DNA of 64,000 nt, taken from contig NZ_MUBJ01000008.1 in the NCBI RefSeq assembly GCF_002127535.1, forward strand, positions 124,001 to 188,000. Reading direction: 5' to 3'. Positions within the stretch are counted from its first letter, which is position 1; each line of letters opens with the position of its first letter. Position numbers and translations under genes: made by a program. The stretch comes from Xenorhabdus vietnamensis (GTDB lineage Bacteria > Pseudomonadota > Gammaproteobacteria > Enterobacterales > Enterobacteriaceae). The notes below the pieces were generated by a model. It saw only the letters and a program-made list of their open reading frames with translations. It was not told the origin of the DNA and did no database searches. Of the stretch, positions 38,419 to 48,131 are shown piece after piece.

Positions 38419-41349
38419 CTATTTCCTGCGAACAGGCAAACCTGTTCCACGAATCCCTTCTTGTGGCAGAACCAATACGGCTACTGACCATGCAGGCATG
38501 GTTACCACGCCATTTTCTGTTATTTGAACCCCCGCAGCCAAAGATGCCTCACCCAATTCACGCTGAATATCATTTAATTTCAACCCATTGATATTAAGAT
38601 CTTTGACAGTCACAGACCAAGGCGCAGCATTAATGACAACGACCAGACCATCAAACCGCCAATCACGATCACGCGAGGTCGTATTGCCATCATCAATCGT
38701 CATTACCAATAAACCCATTTGTTGATGGGGGCCAACATTCAAAAAATCAATACGTTGCCTGACAGCCGCGCCATCACCAAGAGTCATCAGTGGTGAAAAT
38801 TGACGTAACCGCAATAGCTCCTGATAAAACGCCATCATCTGTAATAATTCATTTTGGCCTGGCTTTTCCACTCGATTTTTCACCCGATGAATCAATGGAT
38901 AATTCTTGCCATCATTACCCCGTTCAGGCAGCCCCACATCATAATTATTGTCTTTATAACTATAACTAACACGATTAAACCAATCGCCAGCATCATAAGA
39001 ATCACGGGTAAATGATTTTGAACGCAATAATTCTGAGCCATGTTGATCGAAAGCCAAGCCTTGCCCAAGAAATATCGTAGAAAGCGAGATCGCCTGCATA
39101 CGAACCCTCGTCATCAGATCCGCCTCATGGGCCGCTTTGTAGCTGATAATGTCCCACAATGTTTGATTATCGTGCTTGGATACATAATTCAGCACCTCAA
39201 TCGGATCTGATGCATAACCCGCAGCAGTACCTTTATAATCAATTTCTCTGCCTGTTTTCACTGCCCCGTTTTTATCTATCATGACAAAATCAGCCAAATT
39301 GCCAGCCATGCCAAGACGAACCAAATCCCATAAATGACGAACGTTATCCGCATCTAGTCTGGAAATTTCATTAGGCAATATTTCAGCACCATTACCTACC
39401 CCCTGATTACTGCGAATACTATCGGCTATATCAAATGGCCCTCCGCCACGCACCGCATCCCGTAGCCTGTCAGAGAAAGTACCAATGCCACTTCCTTTGA
39501 GATTTTTCTGTGAAGCAGTTTCAAATCGATCATCCTGCCCGGAATTCCATCCCTCCCCGAAAAAGTAGATCGATGGATTAATAGCCCGTACTTTCTCCAG
39601 TGCCGATATAATCTGTGCTTTGGGGTGATAACCCATTAAATCGAACCGAAACGCATCTATCTTATAATCTTTAACCCACGTAACTAGTGAATCTTCGATC
39701 AATTTGGCAAACATGCGACGTTCCGGCGCAGTGTCAGAACAACAAGTATTATTTTCAACCTTGCCTGTTATTTCATCCAAGCGGTGGTAATACCAAGGCA
39801 CGATCTTATCCAACACCGACGTCCTAGATGTCGGGCCTGCAGCATTAGTATGGTTATAAGCAACATCCATGATCACATTCATGCCCAATTGCTGTTTAAT
39901 GGCCTGTACCATGGCACGAAACTCTTTTATACGACCGGAGCCTTCTGGATTGGTAGCATAAGAACCTTCCGGCACTGAATAGTGAAACGGATCGTAACCC
40001 CAGTTATAAGAATCCGTTTTTGCCACCATCGTATTTAATTCTTGCACTTGAGGATTATTGATATTGTCATCACGCCGCAATTGCTGCAAAACCTCCCGCA
40101 CGGTCAATGAACTATGACAATAATCCGCAAAACAGCTATTTTTCACCATCGGATTAATTTGGCACAAACGACTAAAAGAATCTTCAAGATCAGCCACTTG
40201 ATGGCTAAATTCATTAACAGAAGCAATATCGAACACTGGCAGCAATTCCATATGAGTCATTCCCGCCTGACTCAATGACTTAAGATGCTTGAACATATCG
40301 CTGCTATTGTCAGTCAACGCCAGATACTTACCACGCCAGGCTTTTGGTATCGTATTGTCTGCAACGGAAAGATCGCGGATATGCGCTTCATAGATGGTCA
40401 TGCGTGCAATATCCGTCGGTGTATTTTGTGAATGCGGCGCCAACAGATTATTCCAGTTTAGTGGCTTCAGGGATTCATCATCCAGATTGACGACCTGACT
40501 GTATTCCGAATTAGTAGACAGGCTGTAAGAATAAGGATCAGTAACCTCATAGCGTTCTACATTGCGGGATTGCGGATGGTAGACCTGTAAATCATAGCGA
40601 TAATAAGTGCCAATCAACTCCTTGCTACCTTGCCATGACCAAGAACCACTCGCTGTATCACGTTGCATTGCATGATTGGCGATAGCCTGTTTATTTTGAT
40701 CATAGATGACCAAACCAACCTTTTTTGCCGTGGGTGCCCACAACCGGAAAATCACATCCTTATTATTTATCCGCACCCCATATTCCAATTTATCCGCAGT
40801 GTCAGAAAAACGATCATCCAGCACACCAGCCGTTTGTACTTGGGTTGCCGACAGCAATATACCTTGCTCATTGGCCGACAAGACCACCAAGTCCCCAGTC
40901 AACAGTCGATCTATATCTGCATTTTCAGGCAAGCGGAAAGCCGCCCACTTTGCCAGATAAGGGAATTCTTTTGCTGTTTCCTGACTTAACGTCGTTGGGA
41001 TGAGTGTCAGATAATTATCAGTGAAATAGCCTTGGTCATTGGCCTCCACTTTATTATTGTGATTGTAATATAGGCGAACAATAGGTTTATCTGCCCCACC
41101 TGACCATAATAACGTTTGTCTATCAACCCAGTGCGCGGAAGCTTGAGAAACGTCGGACTCAAAATCGGCAATTCCTGCACGACGGAGATAAATGTGTTGA
41201 CTATCTGATATCTGATCTAAGCTATGTACCATCACTTTCTCCTGAGTTTTCAATAAATCAGTTTTGTTTGGGGCACAATGTGTAAGTAATAAAACCAGTA
41301 ACCCACAGCATAAAATAAGGTAAATCTTTCTCCAAAAGTCAGATCTCAT
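38419..41349 (-). CDS. Lipoprotein pullulanase-type alpha-1,6-glucosidase
   Basis: This enzyme hydrolyses alpha-1,6 branch points of pullulan, amylopectin or glycogen. It is a GH13 protein of 976 residues from the ATG at 41349, which has AAGG upstream; a TTG two codons earlier is less likely. An N-terminal signal peptide ends in the lipobox LLTHC, so it should be a surface or periplasmic lipoprotein. N-terminal domains precede the barrel, which has the pullulanase signature YNWGYDPFHYSVPEGSYATN. The nucleophile is D570 in DAFRFDLMGYH, the acid/base E599 in FFGEGWNSG, and the stabiliser D727 in SKHDNQTLWD. It resembles Klebsiella PulA but is shorter, and no type II secretion genes are adjacent. 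It occupies the place of speF-potE in the E. coli order. The gene name pulA would fit but orthology is not proven. Confidence 0.9.
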   Translation of the reverse strand: MRSDFWRKIYLILCCGLLVLLLTHCAPNKTDLLKTQEKVMVHSLDQISDSQHIYLRRAGIADFESDVSQASAHWVDRQTLLWSGGADKPIVRLYYNHNNKVEANDQGYFTDNYLTLIPTTLSQETAKEFPYLAKWAAFRLPENADIDRLLTGDLVVLSANEQGILLSATQVQTAGVLDDRFSDTADKLEYGVRINNKDVIFRLWAPTAKKVGLVIYDQNKQAIANHAMQRDTASGSWSWQGSKELIGTYYRYDLQVYHPQSRNVERYEVTDPYSYSLSTNSEYSQVVNLDDESLKPLNWNNLLAPHSQNTPTDIARMTIYEAHIRDLSVADNTIPKAWRGKYLALTDNSSDMFKHLKSLSQAGMTHMELLPVFDIASVNEFSHQVADLEDSFSRLCQINPMVKNSCFADYCHSSLTVREVLQQLRRDDNINNPQVQELNTMVAKTDSYNWGYDPFHYSVPEGSYATNPEGSGRIKEFRAMVQAIKQQLGMNVIMDVAYNHTNAAGPTSRTSVLDKIVPWYYHRLDEITGKVENNTCCSDTAPERRMFAKLIEDSLVTWVKDYKIDAFRFDLMGYHPKAQIISALEKVRAINPSIYFFGEGWNSGQDDRFETASQKNLKGSGIGTFSDRLRDAVRGGGPFDIADSIRSNQGVGNGAEILPNEISRLDADNVRHLWDLVRLGMAGNLADFVMIDKNGAVKTGREIDYKGTAAGYASDPIEVLNYVSKHDNQTLWDIISYKAAHEADLMTRVRMQAISLSTIFLGQGLAFDQHGSELLRSKSFTRDSYDAGDWFNRVSYSYKDNNYDVGLPERGNDGKNYPLIHRVKNRVEKPGQNELLQMMAFYQELLRLRQFSPLMTLGDGAAVRQRIDFLNVGPHQQMGLLVMTIDDGNTTSRDRDWRFDGLVVVINAAPWSVTVKDLNINGLKLNDIQRELGEASLAAGVQITENGVVTMPAWSVAVLVLPQEGIRGTGLPVRRK

Positions 41350-41498
41350 AACCAAACCTTTTTAATGAAAGATAAAATCAATCCTTTAGCTTTTAATAAA
41401 AATGAAAACATCGATTAAATAGGGGAATAAACATTCTTACCTCATCCTTTTATCAATAAAAATAGGGATGAGAATAAAGGATGAATTATTTTTTGATG

Positions 41499-41526
41499 TA
41501 TACCCAATAGATTCGAACTTGCAGTA
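41499..41526. repeat. Fragment resembling an ERIC-like element end
   Basis: TATACCCAATAGATTCGAAC followed by TTGCAG resembles the outer end of the palindromic elements found elsewhere in the window. No matching inverted end is nearby, so it would be a solo remnant. Low support. Confidence 0.35.
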
Positions 41527-41552
41527 CCAATGGCTGGCTTTAGGATGGGTCA

Positions 41553-41592
41553 CAAAAAAGCCGCAGCATCCGCTACGGCTTTTATTTTTATA
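41553..41592 (-). terminator. Rho-independent terminator after pgm
   Basis: A 9-bp stem with one wobble (41559-41567 with 41572-41580) and a 4-base loop are followed on the minus strand by TTTTTTGTG. It lies 16 bases beyond the pgm stop. Confidence 0.85.
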
Positions 41593-41607
41593 GTCAGAAA
41601 TAAACAA

Positions 41608-43248
41608 TCAACCGGCAGCAAATACCTGATTGACGATTTCCAGTGCCTCTTGCTCAATCTTTTCCCGATGCTCCGCACCGAGGAAACTTTCGCAATAGAT
41701 TTTATAGGCTTCTTCTGTACCAGAAGGACGGGCAGCAAACCAACCGTTGTCGCTCATCACTTTCAAACCACCAATGGAAGCACCATTGCCCGATGCGGTT
41801 GTCAGGCGAGCGGTAATCGGATCGCCGGCCAATACATTGGCCTTGACCATTTCTGGTGACAGTTTGGACAGCAATGCTTTTTGCTGATGAGTAGCCGGAG
41901 CCTGAATGCGACTATAGCTTGGCGTGCCAAATCTGGCTGCCAGTTTGTCATAACGTTGCTGTGGGTTCTCACCGGTAATTGCGGTCATTTCAGCAGCCAG
42001 CAAGCAAAGGATGATGCCATCTTTATCGGTTGACCACGGAGTGCCATCAAAACGCAGGAAAGATGCACCAGCACTTTCTTCTCCACCAAAGCCCAGCTCA
42101 CCTTTATATAACCCATCCACAAACCATTTAAAACCGACAGGAACTTCCACTAATTCGCATCCCAAATCAGCGACAACACGATCAATCATGGCACTGGAAA
42201 CCAGTGTTTTACCCACTGCGATATTTTCAGGCCATTGAGGACGGTGGCGGAATAGATAATCCACAGCCGTTGCCAAATAGTGGTTAGGGTTCATCAAACC
42301 AGTCGGTGTAATAATGCCGTGGCGGTCATAATCAGGATCATTGGCAAAAGCCAAATCAAATTTACCGCGCAGTTCCAGCAACCCCGCCATTGCCCAACGA
42401 GATGAACAATCCATGCGGATCACACCGTCATGATCCAGTGTCATAAAACGGAATGTTTGATCGACCTTATCATTAACCAGTGTCAGATCGAGATTGTAAT
42501 ATTCCCCAATCCGCTGCCAATAGGCAATCCCGGAACCGCCCAGCGGATCAATACCAATTTTCAAACCGGCTTGCTGGATCGCAGCCATATCCACAACTTC
42601 ACCCAGTGTAGTAACATAAGGATCAATCAAATCTTGAGGATGCAGGCATTCACTTTTTAATGCCAATTCATAAGGCTGTCGCTTGATTCCGTTGAGATCG
42701 TTTGCCAGTAATTCATTGGCGCGCTGTTCAATAATTGCAGTCAGATCGGTATCGGCAGGCCCGCCATTAGGGGGATTATATTTAATGCCGCCATCTTCTG
42801 GCGGATTATGGGATGGAGTGATCACTATCCCATCTGCCAGACTTTTTCCCTGACGATTGTGGCATAAGATGGCATGAGAAATGACAGGAGTCGGTGTGAA
42901 TCCATTATTCTCCTGCACAATCACATCCACGCCATTCGCCGTTAATACCTCCAATACAGAGATAAATGCCGCTTCTGAAAGTGCATGGGTATCTTTACCC
43001 ACATAGCATGGCCCAGTAATGCCATGTTGCGCACGAACTTCCACAATGGCCTGAGAAATAGCCAGAATATGCGATTCGTTGAAACTATTGCGTCCAGAAC
43101 TGCCACGATGACCAGAAGTGCCAAATTTGACCTTATGTGCTGGATTTTCAGGATGTGGTTGTAAGGTGTAATACTGTGAAGTGAGTTGGGCAACATTGAT
43201 TAAATCATGCTGCTGGGCGAGCTGCCCTGCTCTTGGATGAATTGCCAC
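41608..43248 (-). CDS. pgm: Phosphoglucomutase (alpha-D-glucose phosphate-specific)
   Basis: Pgm interconverts glucose 1-phosphate and glucose 6-phosphate, linking sugar catabolism with glycogen and UDP-glucose synthesis. Translation is assigned to a GTG at 43248 (VAIHPRAGQ), preceded by AGGAG; this gives 546 residues, exactly the E. coli length, whereas the longer open frame has no homologous N-terminus. The phosphoserine loop [11 protein letters not shown], the metal loop DPDYDRHG, the sugar-binding GEESAG and the phosphate-binding RPSGTE motifs are all intact. It lies 126 bases downstream of seqA, as in E. coli. Confidence 0.96.
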   Translation of the reverse strand: MAIHPRAGQLAQQHDLINVAQLTSQYYTLQPHPENPAHKVKFGTSGHRGSSGRNSFNESHILAISQAIVEVRAQHGITGPCYVGKDTHALSEAAFISVLEVLTANGVDVIVQENNGFTPTPVISHAILCHNRQGKSLADGIVITPSHNPPEDGGIKYNPPNGGPADTDLTAIIEQRANELLANDLNGIKRQPYELALKSECLHPQDLIDPYVTTLGEVVDMAAIQQAGLKIGIDPLGGSGIAYWQRIGEYYNLDLTLVNDKVDQTFRFMTLDHDGVIRMDCSSRWAMAGLLELRGKFDLAFANDPDYDRHGIITPTGLMNPNHYLATAVDYLFRHRPQWPENIAVGKTLVSSAMIDRVVADLGCELVEVPVGFKWFVDGLYKGELGFGGEESAGASFLRFDGTPWSTDKDGIILCLLAAEMTAITGENPQQRYDKLAARFGTPSYSRIQAPATHQQKALLSKLSPEMVKANVLAGDPITARLTTASGNGASIGGLKVMSDNGWFAARPSGTEEAYKIYCESFLGAEHREKIEQEALEIVNQVFAAG

Positions 43249-43374
43249 TTTATTATTTCTCCTGAGCGGCAGCACTGGCAATAAGCCAGCACTGTATAAA
43301 TAAGTCAAACGATTAGATTTGTAAGGCAATTAGCTGAATTTCGCCAAATTAAGAATTTCGCTGAGTTAACGAAA

Positions 43375-43908
43375 TTAAATAGTGCCACACACTTTCTCAA
43401 TCAAATTTGCCGGAAACTTCATATCCTGCATAACATGTTCAATCATGCTGCGTTTACGGTCAGTATTGGTATTAGTGATCACCCAAAAAGGAGTACCGGG
43501 GATATGACGTGGCTTAGTTTGCTTGCCGCTGGCCAATAAAGTATGTTCATCACCCGCGAAATAGGTACGGGTACGGCCATGCATCGCTTCTGTTGTTCTG
43601 GAAAAACTCTCGCTGTCCAAACTATATAATGTAGATAAGATCAGCATAAAGCGTTCAACAGATTTTTTCTTTTCAGCATACTCATCAGAAAGCAATAATT
43701 CACGAATAACGCGGACAGCATCACGGGAACGGGCAACCGGGACTTTAACAACAGGTGAAGGATCGTTGGCAGGCTCTGTAATTTGTACTGGCTGCCCGGC
43801 GTCCAATTTCAGTATGCGCCGTAAAATATCAGATGCACTTTCACCGATATGCAGAGTTTGGCTTGCAATAAAGCGGTAAAGGTCTTCATCAACTTCTATC
43901 GTTTTCAT
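43375..43908 (-). CDS. seqA: Negative modulator of replication initiation SeqA
   Basis: SeqA binds hemimethylated GATC sites, sequesters oriC and organises newly replicated DNA. The protein has 177 residues (E. coli 181). The N-terminal oligomerisation domain MKTIEVDEDLYRFIASQT is followed by a short linker. The C-terminal DNA-binding domain contains GRTRTYFAGDEHTLLASG and KPRHIPGTPFWVITNTNT. It shares the intergenic region with the divergent ybfF, the arrangement known from E. coli. Confidence 0.96.
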   Translation of the reverse strand: MKTIEVDEDLYRFIASQTLHIGESASDILRRILKLDAGQPVQITEPANDPSPVVKVPVARSRDAVRVIRELLLSDEYAEKKKSVERFMLILSTLYSLDSESFSRTTEAMHGRTRTYFAGDEHTLLASGKQTKPRHIPGTPFWVITNTNTDRKRSMIEHVMQDMKFPANLIEKVCGTI

Positions 43909-44178
43909 TTCTATCCAGTACTGTTCTTAATGAAAAAATTATCTTGGGATTATAAGATATAATACTCAAAAACAAAACAATTAAACTTTCAATAACTTAA
44001 AGTGATTTTTTTAAAAATTTAGAATCATTAGAAAAGCGACTGTCCTCTATAATAAATCAATCAGTTACAAATATTTCATGCCATTTTAGTCCCATTGAAT
44101 TTGTCACTGTTCACGTGTCATGATATTAAGCATCTCAATATTAAACATTGTATAAATGGTATTAAATTCAGGCAAATC

Positions 44179-44958
44179 ATGAAGTCAAATAGTCAATTAA
44201 ATTATCATTTTCATACCCCAGAAAATCCGCAATCTTCAATTCCTATTGTCTTGATTCATGGACTTTTTGGAGATTTAAACAATCTGGGAGTATTGGGGCG
44301 TGATTTACAACAACATTATCCGGTGATTCAAATCGATGTACGTAATCACGGTATTTCATCACGTATGGAAAACATGGATTATCGTGATATGGCACAGGAT
44401 GTCCTGACGCTCCTTGATGAACTGAATGTATCCAAAGCCATCATTATTGGTCATTCCATGGGAGGCAAAATTGCCATGACCATGACAGCCGTTGCACCAG
44501 AACGCATCGAGAAAATCGTGGTGATTGATATGGCTCCCGTTACTTACCCGGTTCGCCGCCATAACAGCATTTTTGCAGCACTCCACAAAGTCACGGCAGC
44601 CGGTGTACAAACCCGGCAAGCAGCGACAAACATTATGCATCAAGATATTCGGGAAGAAGGTGTTATTCAATTTTTACTGAAATCATTCCGACAAGGAGAG
44701 TGGAAATTCAACCTGCCTGTTTTGCAAAACGAGTACGAAAAGATTATCGGTTGGGAAACTATTCCGGCATGGCACAAACCTGCCTTGTTTATCCGTGGTG
44801 GAAATTCAGATTATATTACTGAAGAATACCGAGAAGATATTGTCAGCCAATTTCCACAAGCAATAGCCTGGGTTGTAGCAGGTTGCGGGCATTGGGTTCA
44901 CGCAGAAAAACCTGAAGCTGTACTCAGGGCAATTCATCGCTTTTTAGAAAAAAAATAA
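44179..44958 (+). CDS. ybfF: Alpha/beta-hydrolase esterase YbfF
   Basis: YbfF is a small cytosolic esterase of the alpha/beta-hydrolase fold with activity on acyl-CoA and short esters in E. coli. The start at 44179 (MKSNSQLNYHF) gives 259 residues (E. coli 254); the frame is open 28 codons further upstream, but that extension has no counterpart. The oxyanion region is VLIHGLFGDLNNLG, the nucleophile is in IIGHSMGGKIA, and the base is in GCGHWVHAEKPEAV. It is the last recognisable backbone gene before the accessory region; ybfE, fldA and fur do not follow it here. Confidence 0.93.
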   Translation: MKSNSQLNYHFHTPENPQSSIPIVLIHGLFGDLNNLGVLGRDLQQHYPVIQIDVRNHGISSRMENMDYRDMAQDVLTLLDELNVSKAIIIGHSMGGKIAMTMTAVAPERIEKIVVIDMAPVTYPVRRHNSIFAALHKVTAAGVQTRQAATNIMHQDIREEGVIQFLLKSFRQGEWKFNLPVLQNEYEKIIGWETIPAWHKPALFIRGGNSDYITEEYREDIVSQFPQAIAWVVAGCGHWVHAEKPEAVLRAIHRFLEKK

Positions 44959-44965
44959 TTTTTCT

Positions 44966-44998
44966 ATCAACCCACTTAAATGTGGGTTAATAAAAACA
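44966..44998 (+). terminator. Rho-independent terminator after ybfF
   Basis: A 7-bp stem AACCCAC/GTGGGTT (44969-44975 with 44982-44988) and a 6-base loop are followed by AATAAAA on the plus strand and flanked by T-rich sequence. It starts 11 bases past the stop. Confidence 0.65.
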
Positions 44999-45226
44999 AA
45001 ACATACTCAATATTATTATAAATAAATTAATTCTTCCTAAAAATAATCTCATCTTTATTTCTTATACTTAGCCAAAAAGCATGACCAATATAAAAATAAT
45101 TATATCTAATTCACTACTTACATCTTAATATATGCAAAGAAAAAATAATCAGCAAATATTACGCTAATACTAAATAATATATCCTATAGATAAACAGAAC
45201 ATCTTGACTTTAATTAAGGATAAAGA

Positions 45227-45967
45227 ATGATGAAAGATAATATCTTATATAATCCTATTGCACATCTTTACGAGAGCTTTTCAGATTCAACTCCTCATAT
45301 TGAGGTAGAAATTAGAACAATCCTCAATCTAGCCGGAGATATACAAGGGAAATCAGTGTTAGATTTAGCATGTGGGTATGGCCTGTTTAGTCGGGAATTC
45401 AAGAATCGTGGTGCTTCAAAAGTTGTTGGTGTCGATATATCAGATAAAATGATAGAAATTGCCAGAAATAAATCGCAACAATACAACGATGGTATAGAAT
45501 TTCATTTAAGAAATGTTTGTGAGATGGAATCATTTGGGAAATTTGATCTGATAGTTGCAGCCTGGTTATTCTGCCATGCGGAATCACTTGAAGATCTTAA
45601 AGCAATGTTTCGTGTAGTTGCGGAGCACCTTAAGCCTTCCGGTAAGCTTATAGCTTATACATATGAACCTGATTATCGATTAGCAAAAGGGAACTATGAA
45701 AACTATCAAATAAAGATTCTGAGTGAAGAACCTGTGAAAGACACAACCCTTTTAAAAGCCGAATTTCTTACTACCCCTCCGAGTCCTTTCACAATGTATC
45801 GTTGGAGCCGTGAACAGTATGCAGATGCAATAAATGAAGCAGGTTTAAAACAATTTTCATGGCATAAACCAATGTTGTTAGAAAGTGATATCGCGGGTTA
45901 TCCTCCAGGTTTTTGGGATGATTACCAACGCAACTGTCTTGATACAGCTCTTGTTTGTCAATTCTAA
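45227..45967 (+). CDS. Class I SAM-dependent methyltransferase
   Basis: The 246-residue cytosolic protein has the Rossmann methyltransferase fold. Motif I is VLDLACGYGLFSREF (about residues 43-57), the acidic end of strand 2 is VVGVDISDKMIEIAR, and motif IV is FDLIVAAWLFCHAES. The C-terminal part ends with PPGFWDDYQRNCLDTALVCQF, a tail I associate with toxoflavin-synthase-like (ToxA) or related small-molecule methyltransferases. An AAGGA precedes the ATG. It is a single transcription unit with its own terminator. The neighbouring carrier-hydrolase fusion suggests a specialised metabolite role, but no substrate can be named. Confidence 0.8.
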   Translation: MMKDNILYNPIAHLYESFSDSTPHIEVEIRTILNLAGDIQGKSVLDLACGYGLFSREFKNRGASKVVGVDISDKMIEIARNKSQQYNDGIEFHLRNVCEMESFGKFDLIVAAWLFCHAESLEDLKAMFRVVAEHLKPSGKLIAYTYEPDYRLAKGNYENYQIKILSEEPVKDTTLLKAEFLTTPPSPFTMYRWSREQYADAINEAGLKQFSWHKPMLLESDIAGYPPGFWDDYQRNCLDTALVCQF

Positions 45968-45972
45968 CAAAA

Positions 45973-46001
45973 TAATCCCCCCTGAATTATGGGGGGTTAT
46001 T
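45973..46001 (+). terminator. Rho-independent terminator after the methyltransferase
   Basis: An 8-bp stem of C and G runs (around 45974-45981 with 45991-45998) is followed by ATTTCTAAATAATTTTATT. It lies 8 bases past the methyltransferase stop. Confidence 0.8.
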
Positions 46002-46022
46002 TCTAAATAATTTTATTATATT

Positions 46023-46230
46023 TTATTCTCCGGTTAATCCTACTCTGTCTATATAAGTTGTTCCTTCATGTACATGTGTTACTAACTTCACTTGTCTATT
46101 ATTTACCAATGCTAACTCTAAGGCCGTCAACATCTGATTACCAAGAATTGAAGATATTTCATAGGTTAATAGCACCCATTAAATCATCACATAAATAATA
46201 TACATTACCACTCTTTATTTGTTCTGGCAT
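46023..46230 (-). pseudogene. Frameshifted remnant of a small unknown gene
   Basis: On the minus strand an ATG at 46230 opens MPEQIKSGNVYYLCDDLMG and hits a stop after 23 codons. The next frame continues as TYEISSILGNQMLTALELAL to a stop at 46023. The two parts join into one plausible 69-residue protein (208 bases, so a single-base frame change), with normal composition in both halves. I do not recognise the family. It lies in the accessory region between the methyltransferase and the carrier-hydrolase. Confidence 0.55.
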
Positions 46231-46421
46231 TTATACTAAAGATGCCCCTTATTATGTGAATTCAAGATGTTATTAAACTATTAATAAATACCATAAATTT
46301 CCAACAATAACCCAAATCAATTAATCATCTATTAACATACGAATTACATTATAAATATTAATCATTCTGGTTTTCTGGATGGTTATTGATGTAATGCATG
46401 ATTCAAAATTATTTCATACAT

Positions 46422-46541
46422 CCCTATATACCTGCCGTCTTGCAAGTTGCAGCTTTATTGACTGAGAGCATTCACTCTTTGCCTATTCTCCTGAAGATTC
46501 GTCCCTCTTCATCTAATATTTTATTGAAATTTATAGGGTAT
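46422..46541. repeat. Decayed ERIC-like palindromic element
   Basis: Inverted ends CCCTATA (46422-46428) and TATAGGG (46532-46538) flank a body containing CTGCCGTCTTGCAAGTTGCAG and CTCCTGAAGATTCGTCC, recognisable as the TTGCAAGTTGC and CCTGGGGATTC blocks of the Xenorhabdus/Photorhabdus element. It belongs to the 787-base gap 45968-46754, whose remaining sequence is AT-rich and shows no gene. Confidence 0.6.
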
Positions 46542-46754
46542 AGTTAACATTAAAACTTACTGAGATCACTCTATTTTTCCAGTGGATATCGGTTGGATAC
46601 CGATATCCGCCAGTATCTACGCCATACCATTAATAACGATAGTGATAGTTGCAATGGATTACATTTTGATCAAGAATAATTTTGGCTAATACTTTTAAGG
46701 CTAATTTAAAAGCTTAGCAATCAATAAAAAATCAAATGATAATAGGTAATCAAT

Positions 46755-47906
46755 ATGACGACATCATCACTAGAAATTCGCAAACCAAATGACACTGAAA
46801 ATGAAGTGCTGAAAATATGCAAAGAAGTTTTACTCGTAGAATCAATGGGCATTAAAGATGACTTTTTCAGTCTTGGGGCTGATTCCATTTCCTTAGTTGA
46901 AATACAGATTTTTATTGAACAACATTTAGGAAAGAAAATAGATTGGAGTGACGTGCTCAGATTCAGAAATGTTGAATCCCTCTCCGCTTTTATTGATTCA
47001 ACTCACCGTCTTCCCCCTCAAGATAAGAGAGAAATTGAATGGCGTGGCGTAAAATATGCTTTTCGTGTCATTGGTGATATTAATATATCCAAAACCACAG
47101 AATTAAAAACTGCAGTCCCCAAGCTGGTCATAGCGGGTGGTTTTCAAAATATGTATTCTTTGCCACATCTTGAATATCTTCTCAAAGATGACGGCCCTCT
47201 AATCATGGTTGATTTACCGGGAACCGGATCTGCGGACGATGTTCCAGACAATGAAAGTTTTGCATTTCTTGCCGAATGTGTCCGACATATTTTAGATGTA
47301 CTTTCTTTACAAACAATAAACCTTATTGGTATTTCTTACGGTGGCTCCACAGCTCTGGAGTTTGCTTATAGATGGCCTGAGAGAATCAATAAAGCTGTAT
47401 TAATTGGTGCAGCACTAACTCAGCCACCTCATATTCAGGATAGATTAAATACCGCGTTGCAATTACTCAGTGAAGGAAAACATGAGGAATCTATCGAGAA
47501 AATCATTTCAAGCATTCTCTGCCTTACACCAGGTACTGACATATTAGGCAGGGATACAACCTATAAACTTTTAAAAACAACACTACAGGAATCAACGAGA
47601 CACCAAGGAGAGCGATATGAGAGCCTCCAAATGCGCCTTTTGAATCAGAAGCAATTCGAGAGAGCTGACAACTTCAATAAACCCATTTTATTTACAACCG
47701 GTGAGCATGACATCATTACACCGCCAGAAAATGTCAGGTCTTGCGCTTCTATTTTTCCAAACTCAACATTCACCACCATCAAAAAGTCGGATCACCTCGT
47801 TATGGTAGAGCGCCCAGATGTACTGGCCGATCTTCTGATTCGTTTTTTTAATGGGAGAGATCTCACCAATACGAATTACTTGAATGATATTGAATTAGTT
47901 AATTAA
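46755..47906 (+). CDS. Stand-alone carrier protein / alpha-beta hydrolase fusion (PCP-thioesterase-like)
   Basis: The 383-residue protein joins two domains. Residues about 8-80 form an acyl or peptidyl carrier domain, with the phosphopantetheine serine S44 in FFSLGADSISLVEIQ. Residues about 110-370 form an alpha/beta hydrolase with nucleophile S194 (GISYGGST), acid D319 (TGEHDIITPP) and base H347 (KSDHLVMVERP). This resembles the last two domains of a nonribosomal peptide synthetase. However, there is no adenylation or condensation domain in front, and the frame starts cleanly with a ribosome-binding site (ATAGGTAA). It could release or edit an acyl chain loaded in trans, or be a fragment that became independent. 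It is preceded by a long non-coding gap and followed by the convergent rtxA. Confidence 0.82.
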   Translation: MTTSSLEIRKPNDTENEVLKICKEVLLVESMGIKDDFFSLGADSISLVEIQIFIEQHLGKKIDWSDVLRFRNVESLSAFIDSTHRLPPQDKREIEWRGVKYAFRVIGDINISKTTELKTAVPKLVIAGGFQNMYSLPHLEYLLKDDGPLIMVDLPGTGSADDVPDNESFAFLAECVRHILDVLSLQTINLIGISYGGSTALEFAYRWPERINKAVLIGAALTQPPHIQDRLNTALQLLSEGKHEESIEKIISSILCLTPGTDILGRDTTYKLLKTTLQESTRHQGERYESLQMRLLNQKQFERADNFNKPILFTTGEHDIITPPENVRSCASIFPNSTFTTIKKSDHLVMVERPDVLADLLIRFFNGRDLTNTNYLNDIELVN

Positions 47907-47961
47907 TAACTCTTCAATAAACAATAAAGTACTATAAGAAGTTTTTTAACATTAAAAATTA

Positions 47962-48000
47962 CTCGGGTGATATGTTGAAGTTTTTCGTATGTTACCCGAT
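47962..48000. terminator. Possible hairpin terminator between the carrier-hydrolase and rtxA
   Basis: A stem of about 10 bp with G-T wobbles (from 47964, closing at 47998) has a T-rich loop and follows the carrier-hydrolase stop by about 57 bases. The plus strand lacks a clean T tract; the minus strand has AGTAATTTTTAAT after it. Confidence 0.35.
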
Positions 48001-48092
48001 ATCCGGAAATAGTGCAGATTTAGTAATAAATTTATAATGGATTTTGGTAAAAATCATAATGGGGAAATACAATAAAAAATATCTAACTTAAA

Positions 48093-48131
48093 ACAAAAAT
48101 AAAAAAAATGGCCCACTATAGTGAGCCATCT
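48093..48131 (-). terminator. Rho-independent terminator after rtxA
   Basis: A nearly perfect palindrome centred on ACTATAGT (48108-48129) is followed on the minus strand by eight T residues and TATTTTTG. It lies 40 bases past the rtxA stop. Confidence 0.85.

Noticed and set aside
41530-41859. Plus-strand open frame of 109 codons opposite the end of pgm
   Set aside because: It runs over the pgm terminator and coding sequence in the opposite direction; no support.
43249-43329. Longer N-terminus for Pgm
   Set aside because: The 27 extra residues have no homologue; the GTG at 43248 is preceded by AGGAG and gives the family length.
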